Source of the DNA: Siphlonurus alternatus
Lineage: Eukaryota > Arthropoda > Insecta > Ephemeroptera > Siphlonuridae
NCBI GenBank assembly: GCA_949825025.1
Contig: OX463778.1
Span: 50,926,829 to 50,990,828 of the forward strand
DNA: 64,000 bases
Direction: 5' to 3'
The position numbers and the translations under genes are program-made. Under the pieces are notes generated by a model that searched no databases, was not told where the DNA came from, and saw nothing but the letters and a program-made list of their open reading frames with translations. This document shows positions 37,261 through 48,836 of the stretch, in pieces. The number at the start of each line of letters is the position of its first letter. Position 1 is the stretch's first letter.

Positions 37261-39043
37261 CTCAAATTTCTCATATTTTAACTAAAAATGTAAAAAAAAA
37301 AAAAAAAAAATTGTTGCGTCGTTGTTCATACTGATTGAGAGTGCAGTGAGACTCGAACCAACAAAAAATGTCAACCAATATGGAGAATGACGCAAAATTA
37401 AAACCCATTCATAATTCCCAACCCTTTTTAGCAATGAAAAATATAATTGGAATATTTAGTATTTGTGTTTATTAATGCTATTTCTACCTCAGGTGTGAAA
37501 TTCCACATTTTTAATGACCAGCTGAATAATAATTTTATTCTTTTCTGATCATTTAATGATAGATGATACTCAAGTTCCAATAATGCTTGACACAAAGTAC
37601 AGCCCTTTCAGTGGAGAATGCAAGGCACACTCCTTCAAGTCATAAAACACATCATCTTGAGAGGTGTAAAGTAAAACGACTGACAATATATTGACTTTCG
37701 TGTTTGTACTGTTTATGGTTATATTTTTACAACTCTTCTCGTACATATTGCAAAATAAAACTTGCCTAGAATAAAATTGATTTGTCATCATATATTGGCA
37801 CAAAAAAATAAATTCTTATTGCTTTCTATAATATTAAATTCTTTATGAGCAGTTATATGCCAATAGCTATAATAGTAAAATAAAATTTAAATTGCTCCAA
37901 TAATTCTTTAACATCTGATTTTAGTAGACTCTTAACACAACAAGAGGCTCATATTTAAGTCACTATTATTTCGAAATAAAAATAGTTAATATTTTTGCTA
38001 TACGCATGATGTAAAACACTCACTTGGAATGTTTGATAATTTTATATATTGCATTGTTGAACTAATAGCTATTATAATATAAGAGAGTATAATATAGGAC
38101 TGTAGGTTGATGGTAAATTTTTTAAATAAATATTTTAAATTATTATTATTATTTTTAATTTTGTGCAATTGATGAATAACTTACTTTTGTATTTAATTTA
38201 ATGTTTAAACTGTTCAAATTTCAGCTAATTAAAAATATAAAAATTGCTTTGATTAATTATTTTCTGCATATATTTTAAAATTAAAAATATTATTAATTTT
38301 TTTAAAATATAAATTTTTATGCAAGAGAAATTAAATTTAACGCACGCAAACGTAAATCTGCATCCCAAATAATTTTCCATTAACTTGTCTGAAAAGCTCT
38401 TTAAGTGTATAGGATGTAATACTAACTTATACTAAAAAACCAGGAGTCCTCGTCATAATAATGTAGCCATAACTGTGATAAGATTAGTTGTTAGTACATC
38501 CGTTTTATCTCACTATCTGTAATAAACTACCGGACAGAAAAGATATCTTTATGCAGTAAAATTGTTGTCCTTCCTCGGAAAATCAGTGCAACAATCTGCG
38601 TGACCCGCTAAACACCACAAGTTTTTGTTGGTTTTGAATCGTCATTGCAGAATTTAAATGAATATTCCTGTCTGTTCAAATCATATACAAATGTAATACC
38701 AGATAAAATATTATAAATATATTTTCTCTGGTATTATAGTATACTTTTTTCAGTCTCATGATGGTAAATATTTTTTAAATCATCAATACCTGTCTTAATA
38801 TTATGATACAATGATGTCATGATATTTTTAATATTCAATATATATTTTTTCATTGTGATAACGCAATCCTTGGAAATAAATTTTTGTGTCGTTTTTAAGT
38901 TTTTAATTCTTTTGAAAATATATATTTTTTCATATTTTTTTGCTATAATACATATAAAAAAATTATAAATCGAGTAAAATAAATTATCAGGACACACAAC
39001 CGTTGCTAAAATTGCAACTATACATTATGCATAACATATTATC

Positions 39044-40051
39044 ATGTTAGTCCACGTCATAGCTGTTATACATGTCATGTATGTATTAATTTGCATGCCT
39101 GTTACCCTTGGCATCCCGCAAGGAGGGAAGATCTCTTGTAATTTGTTTGGTTTGAGTACTAATGACTTACCTGACTATGTTAAAAACGCCAAAATTATCA
39201 AATATGCTGATGATGTCACTGCGATAGTCACTGCAGATTCCGAACAAGAGCTCATTCAAAAGGCCAATACTACAGTTAAAGAAGTAGAAACTTGGAGTGA
39301 AAATAATAGGCTAATATTAAATGTTGAAAAGACAGTTTTTATTCAATTTCATAATAAAAGGGCAATACCTGATAAAAGCTATTTGATTAAATTATCTGAC
39401 AAACCAATTGCAAGAGTATCAAGTGTTAAATTTTTAGGTTTAAACATAAATGAAACATTGGACTGGAATTTGCATATAAACCAAGTTTGTAAAAAAATTA
39501 ATAGTGCAAATTTCATTTTGTTCTCAATAAGAAATCATGTTTCTCAGCAGTCTCTGTTATCCATATATTATGCTTTTATTTATTCACATATATCATATGG
39601 AATTATCTTTTGGGGCAGATACTTGGAACAATTCAATAGAATCTTTGTTTTGCAAAAACGAGCGCTGAGAACAATACTTAATTTTAAAAAAAAAGATACA
39701 TGTGTTTCACATTTTGAACGGTTGAAAATGCTAACTTTGCCAAGCATTTATATTTTAAGTTGCTGCATGTATAAACGTAAACATCCTGAACTGTATTCTC
39801 ATAATAGTGACAATCATTCTTATTGCACGCGGAACAAGGACAAAGTTTTAACAGAAAAACACTACTCTGCTTTTCTTGAAAAAAGTGCAACTTACCAAAC
39901 CGCCAAAATTTACGATTTTTTGCCGAAGTCATTAAGAGATATTGAAAGTGATGTTCTTTTCAAAAATAAGCTAAAATCAGTTCTTATTGGCAAAGAGTAT
40001 TATACAATAAAAGAATTTGAATCTAACAAGTTACCAGAAAACATAATTTAA
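39044..40051 (+). pseudogene. 5'-truncated non-LTR retrotransposon reverse transcriptase
   Basis: A 335-codon open frame carries RT motif B (LGIPQGGKIS) and the catalytic YADD at residues 54-57, followed by the connection region common in Jockey/CR1-type elements (SVKFLGLNI, then QKRALRTI and HSYCTRN). The fingers part of the RT and the endonuclease are missing; recognisable homology begins at about codon 18, so the first codons are probably flanking DNA. 5' truncation is the usual outcome of target-primed reverse transcription. The remaining frame has no stop or frameshift, suggesting recent insertion. The clade is uncertain. Confidence 0.85.
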
Positions 40052-40253
40052 CTGTATTTGATCATTTTTAATGCTGTTTATATTTAATGTATTATTTGAA
40101 TGTATGCATGTATGTAATTGTAGTTAGTAATAGTTGTTTTATTATTTGTTTTTTTTTTACAGATGTTTTTTTCTCCTAGATTGACGTAAATCATGTTGTA
40201 ATGTACAACCAGTTATTTGAAAATAAATAATTATTATTATTATTATTATTATA
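39096..40253 (+). mobile_element. 5'-truncated LINE copy with (ATT)n tail
   Basis: It spans from the start of recognisable RT sequence through the stop codon, a roughly 180-bp 3' UTR and a simple (ATT)n tail at 40230-40253. Tails of short repeats rather than poly(A) occur in several LINE clades. It lies in the same window orientation as the + strand, opposite to GATA gene 1, inside its inferred first intron. Confidence 0.75.
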
Positions 40254-40474
40254 TATTACAGAGCTTAATTTTTTTTATCGACAGATCCTTATTTATAAAA
40301 TTGTATTTTTTTACGGCAAACCAAGAATCAATGCAATAATTAATAAATAATTTCAGTACATTCCGAATTAATAATTAATTTTGTAAATTTCTATCGAGTA
40401 AAATCACCATTTGGAAACTAGAAATACAGTTTTTCACATTTTCATTCCGGAAAATTTGCAGAAGATTTTGCGAG

Positions 40475-40725
40475 TTTGGCGAATGTGACAGGTGTTGGAG
40501 TGAAAGTCCCGCTGGCAGGGCGGCGCGGGTGTCGGCGGATGCGGCCGTGGCGCGTGAGCAGAGCAAACACGAGGGCGGGAAGACACCCGGAACCCGCACC
40601 CCGCCCTCGGTCATCTGGCCCAGTTTGCCCAGCAGCCCGCCCGCCATCCGCCGGTAACGCTCCAGTTTAGCAGACGGGACAAACCGGTGGCACCGAGATT
40701 ACCAACTTATCGGGATAACAATGAT
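40475..40725. promoter_or_regulatory. CpG-rich island with back-to-back GATA sites
   Basis: The most CpG-dense stretch of the window. CTTATC and GATAAC abut at 40706-40719. Frames on both strands (90 and 64 codons) are products of the GC richness and match nothing recognised. It could be an alternative promoter or enhancer of GATA gene 1. Confidence 0.4.
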
Positions 40726-41268
40726 TTGTCATCCGTTTTATTTGGAGAATAGCTTCTTCTTCACAAATATTTGCGGGCAAAAAAAAAAAAAAAAAAAAAA
40801 ATCAAACTCTTCATAATACCGAGCTGATTTTTTTTTTTTTTTGTGATTACTAATTTTATTTAAATTAAAACGACGAATAGTTTGAATTTTTTAAAATAGG
40901 AAGATATGACGAGACTTACAAAATTGAATAAGCATTGTATAAGACTTATTTTTTTATTAAATAATAAAACTTTAAAAAATGCTGTAAATTACTCATTTAA
41001 AAAAAATATATAATTTCTAAAACAATACTCGTGAAAACACAATTTTAAACTGTAAATTAGTTATTAATTTGCAGGCTTGCTTTTTTTTTTAACTTTAACT
41101 ATGAATACATTAAAGAATTGCTTTACAAAGTAGCAATTAGAACTGCATGGTGTCTTAAATAATTAAATAGCAATACTTGATGCAGTACACAGTGGCTCAA
41201 AAGTCTAAAACTCATGTGAGATGTGAGTGATTGAAATGAGTCATATTTGATGTTCAGTGAGACATATC

Positions 41269-41410
41269 AAGGGGCATTCACAAAGCCTTAAGGCCACATT
41301 TAAGGCTCAATAATTTAAGACCAAAAATTTGGGTCCAAAAAACACGTCTAAAATCAAGCTTTAAATTATCGAGCCTTAAATGTGGCCTTAAGGCTTTGTG
41401 AATGCCCCTT
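41269..41410. mobile_element. 142-bp foldback MITE
   Basis: Arms of about 40 bp start AAGGGGCATTCACAAAGCCT and are almost perfectly complementary. ATC flanks both ends (41266-41268, 41411-41413), a possible 3-bp target duplication. It lies in the inferred first intron of GATA gene 1. Confidence 0.78.
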
Positions 41411-42193
41411 ATCGCTTCTTAAGTATCTTTAATCAACTGTTATTAAATACAAGTAATGAGTTATATTAAAATAGCGGTCATCAAAACTTTTGCTAATAAA
41501 TATGAATTAATATGAATTTGGGTGACTGGACGTTATTATGAATGCTGAAATATTATCCTTTTTCACGTCACCCATTGCAACCATTTTGGATTTTTGTCTT
41601 TTTTATATAATGCGGCTCAATAATTAACTATTATCATTAATTATAATACGAATATGAGTTTTTTGGCGCCAATAAATGACAATGCTAATTAAGAGCATAT
41701 CTGTACTCTGATATTGTCGACGGATAACACAGCTTCTCCAAGTGAAATAAATATTATAGATATTGACAAAAAATAAAATCGCTCCTTTATTCAAAAAGCT
41801 GACAAATCAAAATAGAGGCTGCAGTGCTTCCAAAAATCATGATGTGGTTTGAATATATAAAATACATGATGCACAGATTTTCTTAGTGACTTAATTAATG
41901 CACCGTTGTGGATGCACTAAGAGTGCGTTCTTAATAAAATGAATATATGATAAAATTTTCAAGTCTCTATAATATATTAGATGCAAGTAAGCAACGCAAT
42001 TGATAAATTTATTTTTCAGTTTTAATTAAGCTTAAATCGTGAAGTGCTTAAAAAAATTTAAATAAAATTTTAAAAATAATAAATTAATTTAATAATGATT
42101 AATTTTACATAAACTCTCAGTTAAATCGCAAGTTAAAACACCGGCTAAAAAACACTTAACCACACACAAATTATGTGACAAAGAGGGACTCAC

Positions 42194-42345
42194 CAGCGGA
42201 GCGACTCTGGATGCTGCTGGTGTCACGGCCACAGATGACTGATTGCGCTCCTCTCTCACCTGACAGCTAGCAGCGTTTTTTAGCCCGGCCAGCCGCGACG
42301 ACGCTCGCCATTGGCTGTTGCGGGGGAGGGGAGGGAGCCGCGACC
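42194..42345 (-). promoter_or_regulatory. candidate promoter and non-coding first exon of GATA gene 1
   Basis: A GC-rich island on the minus strand holds an inverted CCAAT context (AGCCAATGG near 42310), a GC-rich tract, an A-rich TATA-like run at 42283-42276, an arthropod-type initiator TCAGTC at 42242-42237, and a strong donor CGCTG|GTGAGT with the exon edge at 42194. Coding exon 1 starts behind an acceptor at 36100, so a 5' exon is required upstream; this is the best candidate seen. The implied intron 1 is about 6.1 kb. A further donor-like CAG|GTGAGA lies inside the island. The linkage is inferred. Confidence 0.5.
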
Positions 42346-43369
42346 AGGCGCCAGCGTCTTACCTGCCGTCCTTCTTGATTGATTCTGTGAAATTAAATGC
42401 ACCTCTTTTGATTGGCTCGTCTTGAGAATCACGTGGAGCTTCTTTTCAATACTTTACCTCCCTGTTTTAACTTGAAAATTTATTGCTGGTGCTTTAGCAA
42501 ATTAAATAATAAATTTTACCTTCATAAAAAAATTAACTTACAATTTTGTGAATATATATCAATTTTTTAAAAAAGTACTTTTTGTGCCATGTGTATACAT
42601 CAGGTGCAATGGTGTCATAAATTCAATTTAAATTTAATCCTTAAAATTTGTAAATAATTGTAATATTCAATACATAATTTGTATTTCTGATATATTGAAG
42701 CTATAAAAAATATTTTGGAACTAAAACAGTGCTAATCTTTGTAATAAATGTAACGTACTTTGGGCATATTATGTTGACAATAATAGCATTGCAGTCATTA
42801 TCAGCATTAATGCTGTTTTTCATATTGTAATTGTAATCGATGTAACTATGTCCATGTTAGCATGTTAGATGATTTTGCAGAGAGGTATAACTCCTCAACC
42901 AAGCAAAGATACATGCATGCATGCAGGTATAACCATAATTATAATATACAACTATCATTCAAAGAATAATAATTATATAGATATTGCAATTATTCTAATT
43001 ATTTTTTAATAAACTGTATTAAAAAAAACATAACAAATAAACAAATATTTCACATGGCTCCATAGTTTTACGTTTCTAAATGGTCATCGAAAATTATAAT
43101 AGAAATTGTTTTAGTTCAGATTAAATTTGATTGACTTCAGTTGTTCAGTATCAAAATTCTTACGGACAATGAACGTTTATAAAACAAAATAATCTCAAAA
43201 CTCGTAATTATAGCAAGTACATTTCTTTAAAAAAAAATATTCATCATAATTATATTTTACTGCACACAACACACAATGTATGAAATGATGCAGATGAAAG
43301 TATTAAGAAATATTTGGTGCTCCAAACTTCATGAAGTGTTATGAAAGCTTGTGAGCATCACAACAGCAC

Positions 43370-43585
43370 TTAGCGGTCCTGCTGATATCAAAGAGGCTTT
43401 ACGTGTCAGGAGGAGTATTATTGGTTGGCCGCGCCCGCTTTTTTTTCCGCGTCGTCGTCTCGCGTGTTTGCTCCGCCACGGGTGACTCAATCGATGATGA
43501 GTAGCCCGCGCTCAAAATGGCCGCCCAGCTTTGGAAGAGCGAGGCAGAAAAGCCATGGCCTGCGAGGTCCACAAAGTGCTACATA
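43370..43585. promoter_or_regulatory. CpG-rich island upstream of GATA gene 1
   Basis: Contains ATTGGTTGGCCGCGCCC (CCAAT plus GC box), CTGATATCA and a YY1-like AAAATGGCCGCC. It lies 1 kb upstream of the proposed first exon and 0.7 kb from the Tc5-like element. A distal promoter or enhancer is plausible. Confidence 0.3.
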
Positions 43586-44249
43586 ATGTAAATCTTCCTT
43601 GTATCCTTGTACTTATCTTATCCAGGATAAATAATATGCAGTACTTTTAAGATATGATTATTTTTAATCAAGATATAATTTTTTTTATGACCGTTGATTT
43701 TAGATAAAATGTTTTTTAATGTTGAAAAAGGCAATATTGAGTATTGAGGTGTCTTGAAAGTTGATGAATACAAACATGCACATAAATATAATTATAAATT
43801 GATAAAATTAGTTGGTTTGAAATTTGTTTTAATTTTTAATGTCTTATTTTGTATAAAACTCTCGATTATCAATTATAGCTGAATTATGTATTCAGAAACA
43901 TTGAAATGTACTAAAAAAAATGTAATTAATCTTATAATGTTATAGGTGTGTCAAAATTTTGTGTTTACGTTTTTTAATTGGAAATTTCCCCATCAAAATT
44001 CAGTGTTTCCTCTAAAAATATAAAACTATTTGATTCGAAATCTTTGTTACAAATATTATATAATAATATTAATAAACACTGCACTCGCTTGAGCAAATCA
44101 TAAAACGCTTGTGAAAAAATTCTCTTGAAATGGGTAGAAATTTGTTAAAAAGGAGAAACTGCATATAAATCTTAATTTAAAATCAACAATATTTGGTTTT
44201 ATATTATATAATGCGAATGACGGAGCAAAAATACTGCGAATTGGACTTA

Positions 44250-45473
44250 CAAGGGAGGGTAGGGACATGGCCCTCGCCGATTTTGATGAAACTTGCAGGG
44301 TTTCAAGGTCTACCTATATGATGATCATGGACCCTCAAACTTGACACAACCTTCCACTTTCACTATGGTTCCCAGCCCATTGAAATTTCCAGCATAGGGA
44401 TTACCATGTTAAATTAGTCGCAATATAGTAACCCATTACTGACAGTAGCAATCATGCAATTTTGCTGAAACTTGGTGGGCGGAGAGAGGAGTCATATTGA
44501 ACAAAAGTGGCTGCCATAAGTCATCTTGCTGCAATTTTTACTCTAGTTACTGGCCCAGCTACAGTATTGAAAAATTACATGGTAAAATGGGTTAAAAATG
44601 AAAATTTCACTATTTTTATGAAATTCACAGTTTTACCTCAGTTTTTTATGCTGATTCTGGGAAAAATAATGAAAAAATTATTCAACACATTTTTAACCCA
44701 TAAACCTGCCATGAAATGTGAAAATTACATAGCAAAATGGGTGAAAAATTAAATTATCACTGTTTTAATGAAATTCACAGCTTTACTTCAGTTTTTTATG
44801 CTGATTCTGGGAAAAATAATGAAAAAATTATTCAACACATTTTTAACCCATAAACCTGCCATGAAATGAGGAAATTACATAGCAAAATGGGTGAAAAATT
44901 ATATTATCACTATTTTAATGAAATTCACAGCTTTACTTCAGTTTTTTATGCTGATTCTGGAAAAAATAATGAAAAAATTATTCAACACATTTTTAACCCA
45001 TAAACCAGCCATGAAATGAGAAAATTACATAGCAAAATGGGTGAAAAATTAAATTTTCACTGTTTTAATGAAATTCACAGCTTTACTTCAGTTTATTATG
45101 CTGATTCTGGAAAAAATAATGAAAAAATTATTCAACACATTTTTAACCCATAAACCAGCCATGAAATGAGAAAATTACATAGCAAAATGGGTGAAAAATT
45201 AAATTTTCACTGTTTTAATGAAATTCACAGCTTTACTTCAGTTTATTATGCTGATTCTGGGAAAAATAATGAAAAAATTATTCAACACATTCTTAACCCA
45301 TAAACCTGCCATGAAATGTGGAAATTACATAGCAAAATGGGTGAAAAATTAAATTATCACAATTTTATTATAAATCACAGCTTTACTTCAGTTTTTTATT
45401 CTTATTCTGGAAAAAATAATGAAAAAATTATTCAACACATTTTAACCCATAAACCAGCCATGAAAAGTGCGGG
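44250..45473 (+). repeat. left terminal inverted repeat of the Tc5-like element
   Basis: A unique outer part (44250-44573) is followed by about six head-to-tail 150-bp units (44574-45473), the last diverged and 149 bp. Each unit contains an ATAGCAAAATGGGTGAAAAA-type motif and a TTCAACACATTTTTAACCCA-type motif. A 81-codon frame here recurs in the right TIR and is a by-product of the repeat. Confidence 0.9.
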
Positions 45474-46992
45474 ATAATTGCACTTGCAAAAGTTTACGTT
45501 GCAATGAAGCAGGGGTTGGGCGCGAGAGTAGTACAGTCAAATTTATTGCATATTCCCACCGGAAGTAGCCGGAAGCGAGTGCTTTTTGGCCCTCCTGTTT
45601 TTGTCAAATTTTTGAAAAATTTCAAACAAGTCGGCACTTTTATTACAAACCTCTTTGATAATTTTTAAAATTAAAAGTACAAACAGGAAGGACAGAAAAC
45701 TTTAACTCCGGCTATTTTCAGAGGTAATATCAAATTAATTTGCTTTCATCGTGGTTAGCCCTTTTACCTAAAAATGTACTCAATTGCAGATCATATGCAG
45801 ATTTAACGTGTATATAAGGAATCACCAGCACTAACAGTAACCATCTCACTTAAGTGTCATTTAGCAAAAAAAAAAAAAATAAATAATAAATAATAGCAAT
45901 TAAAATGATCGCCATTCCGACGCCACATATAATAAACTAATATAATTTATCCTTCCCCCCCCCCCAAAATGAACAGAAAAAGAGCTGTTTTTTTAGATTT
46001 ACTTATAAAAATCAATCAATAGATTTTGTAAAAAAGTTTGATGTATTAGCATCCAATATTTACGTCCGTCTTTTATTATGCTCTACTTTAACATAATAAG
46101 TAAATTCTATATTTCTATACGAAATTTATTTATGTATTAACATTGCTACATGTTACTGATCCTTTTGTTTTTTATTTGACTGTGCATAATATATATTAAA
46201 ATTTAAAGCACAGCTCTATCAAACTATACTTATACATTTTTGCTTGCTTTCATGTGTCATAATTTCAAAAAATATATTGTATTCTGTGTTTTTTTAAACG
46301 CAGGAAACATAAATTATTATATTATTTATTAATTGAAAACTTTTCCTTTAGTTTTGGTGGGTGGGGTATTAAGTTACTTGAGGCTTATCAAAGGAGAATG
46401 GTATTCTTAATTTTAATGAAAGAAAAAAATGCAATTAAAATTATATTTTTCTTTTAATCACGTGCTATCATTTGACCAATACCAGAAGTAAAATTCGTTG
46501 ACTTTGCTGCACCATTCCACCCTGTTATTATACAACTTTCTCAGCATCAGAATACAGCGGAATGCTCACGCGGCGGGGGTTATTTTTCTACTTTCAGTAC
46601 AACGTACAGTACAGTACAGCTACGGGATAATTTGCCTAAACTAAGGCCATATATATATAATTTTTTTTTTGTTTCTTGAATGCAATACAGAAATGCCATT
46701 TTATGGATACATGATATAGTACAACTGCCATGTATCATGTTAGTAATTTTTGACCACTTGAGTATAAATTTAACACACTTAATTTTAAAATGAGATATGA
46801 TTTAAAATCAATTGACTATATTTAAAAATGTTCCGCATTTTAAACAAAAGAAATACTAATTTCAATGAATCAGCTGATATTGCCTGACTTCGTGACTTGC
46901 ACATTAAAATATAAACTGAGGTAACATTTATTAATTCTGATATCAAAATTTCAATTTTGTGTGAAAAATCACGTATCAGCGCATATGCAATT
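45474..46992. other. non-coding left interior of the Tc5-like element
   Basis: No coding frame. It should hold the transposase promoter. A poly-C run lies at 45956-45965 and short ACAGT repeats near 46606-46620. A GC-richer patch lies at 45480-45600. Confidence 0.5.
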
Positions 46993-48836
46993 ATGCATTA
47001 TTTTAATCCTCTAAATGTACTTCGTTTATTAAAAAGAGAATATGAAGACAAATACACTGAAGAAACCGAGATATTTCGTAAAGAAGAGGTATTAAAGGAT
47101 CATCTTAAAGGTAAGTTCTTACCAGTGCAGTGAAATATAATGTAATACGCCACTGCCAGTGAAATATAATGTAATATTTATTGCTTCTTTTTCAAGTATA
47201 TAAATGTTTATACTGTTTGTTTGTTCTTCTTACAGCAATAATCGACACATTTTGTGATGGAAGAGATGGAGATGTTGAAGTTGAAGATGATTTATGTATT
47301 GAAGATGAACCACAAGAACTTACAACAGAGATTATTAATAATATTTATGAAAGTGAAGCAAATGAAGAAGATATTCATGACACATCACATACTGAAGAAG
47401 ACGAAAATTACGAAAATAGTAATTTCAATGAAGAAAACTTGAAAAGTTCCCAGACCACAGAGTCCCAATCTAGTCATGAGTTGTACACTCCACCTTCTCC
47501 TAAGAGATCTAGGGAATATGTTCCAATGCAGTATAAAGTAGACGCAGTGAAATACTGGCGAACTGGCAGTAAAAAGGGTAATCTTCTTAAATATACCACT
47601 GTGAAAACAAAGTTTGGTAAATTGAAGTCATTTGATATGCTTAAATCGTGGCATAGGCAAACAAGAGCTTCTGCAGACCGACGTGATAAATTGTTTGACA
47701 TTTACAAACACACTTATAAATTATTCTTGGAGGCCAAAGAACAAAAGCTTATTGTACACGATATTCACTTGCGCCGATGGGCCATTCAACGTAGCAGAAT
47801 AATAAAAATGACAAACTTTACTGCTTCCAAGTGGTGGTTACATAAGTTCAAAAACACTTTTAGAATCGTTTCAAGAAAAATCACTCGCTTCGTCAACAGA
47901 GCAACATCTACGTCACAAGACGAAATTAGAGAAATTGGACACGAATTTGTAATGGAAGTAAGAGAAGAAATGAAAGAAATAGGTAAAGAGAACACATATA
48001 ATACCGATCAATTTGGTATGAACCTCGAAATCCACTCTGGCCGGACGCTCGAAGAAAAAGGAGTAAAAACTGTGGAGGCTCTAGTTCAGTCTGTTAATGC
48101 AACAACACATAGTTATACAATGCAGGCAACTCTTTCAGCTGATGGCAGGGTTTTGCCAAAAATGTATATGTGTCTACAGACAAAAGATGGGACATTTGGA
48201 CCAATCGTCTCTGCTAACCTTCCCCGAGATACTCCTAACATTGTCTTAAAAGCTTCAACATCTGGTAAACTCACCAAAAATCTCGTAAGAGATTATTATG
48301 ATGAGATTTATTGTCCCCTAGTACCAGGAAAGTCAATGTTATTGCAAGATTCATGGGGAGGACAAACAGACAAACAACTCTTATATGACGTAACAAGAAA
48401 ATATGGCAATGATATCACTCTAAAAATTCTACCAAAACATACTACGGGTTTCTGTCAACCATGTGATGTCTACTTCCATAGACAATACAAAGACTTCGTG
48501 AGGAAGTTCATTGAAATGGCTATGCTGGAGGGTCACGAGACTGTGTTTCATCAACGTAATAACATCATCTACCTCAACTCACACGCTCATACAGAGTTCT
48601 CTTCCCCTCGGTACAAAGCGATGGTAAACTACGCTTGGTACTCGCCAGGCTACGTTGACGAGCACCCCCCACAATTTGACACCCCTGCCCAGTTCTGCTT
48701 TGAATTCAACGGCGAGAAGTGTATGAACCGTCGCTGCAGAAACTACATGTTCTTACGTTGCAGTTGGTGCCGAGCTGAACTTTGCTTTGATCACTACTTC
48801 AAGAAGCATCTGAACTGCTCTAATTATGTGGAGTAA
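46993..48836 (+). CDS. Tc5/pogo-like transposase, two exons
   Basis: Exons 46993-47110 and 47236-48836 are joined by a 125-bp GT-AG intron (TTAAAG|GTAAGT, TTCTTACAG|CA) to give 572 residues. An unspliced start at 47181 would lie in the intron and is rejected. Order: a short N-terminal segment (MHYFNPLNVLRLLKREYEDK), an acidic linker (about 45-110), a basic region, a CENP-B/Tc5-type HTH (about 205-265; LRRWAIQ, then FTASKWWLHKF), and a DDE/DDD catalytic domain with D297 (YNTDQFGM), D411 (LLQDSWGG) and D450 (TTGFCQPCDV), i.e. DD38D. The C-terminus (about 525-570) is Cys/His-rich (CMNRRC, CSWC, LCFDHYFKKH) and could bind zinc. It should cut and paste its own element at TNA sites in the nucleus. 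No stop or frameshift interrupts it. Confidence 0.9.

Larger units (their letters stand above)
36101..42193 (-). other. inferred intron 1 of GATA gene 1
   Basis: No host exon is visible here. It holds a CpG-rich patch at 37075-37260, a truncated reverse transcriptase (39096-40253), a CpG-rich island at 40480-40725 and a foldback at 41269-41410. The rest is AT-rich. A small imperfect hairpin lies at 36787-36829. Confidence 0.4.

Noticed and set aside
40375..40647. 90-codon minus-strand frame in the CpG island
   Set aside because: Open only because the sequence is GC-rich; no domain, and the opposite strand is open too.
44507..44752. 81-codon frame in the left TIR, mirrored at 51324-51569
   Set aside because: It arises from the inverted repeat itself; the adjacent repeat units break the frame and no domain is visible.
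44574..45473. CRISPR-like array
   Set aside because: The 150-bp units are contiguous without unique spacers and lie in a transposon TIR of a eukaryotic genome.
47181..47235. Start of the unspliced 551-codon transposase frame at 47181
   Set aside because: These bases lie in an intron with good donor and acceptor; the spliced upstream exon supplies a better N-terminus in matching phase.
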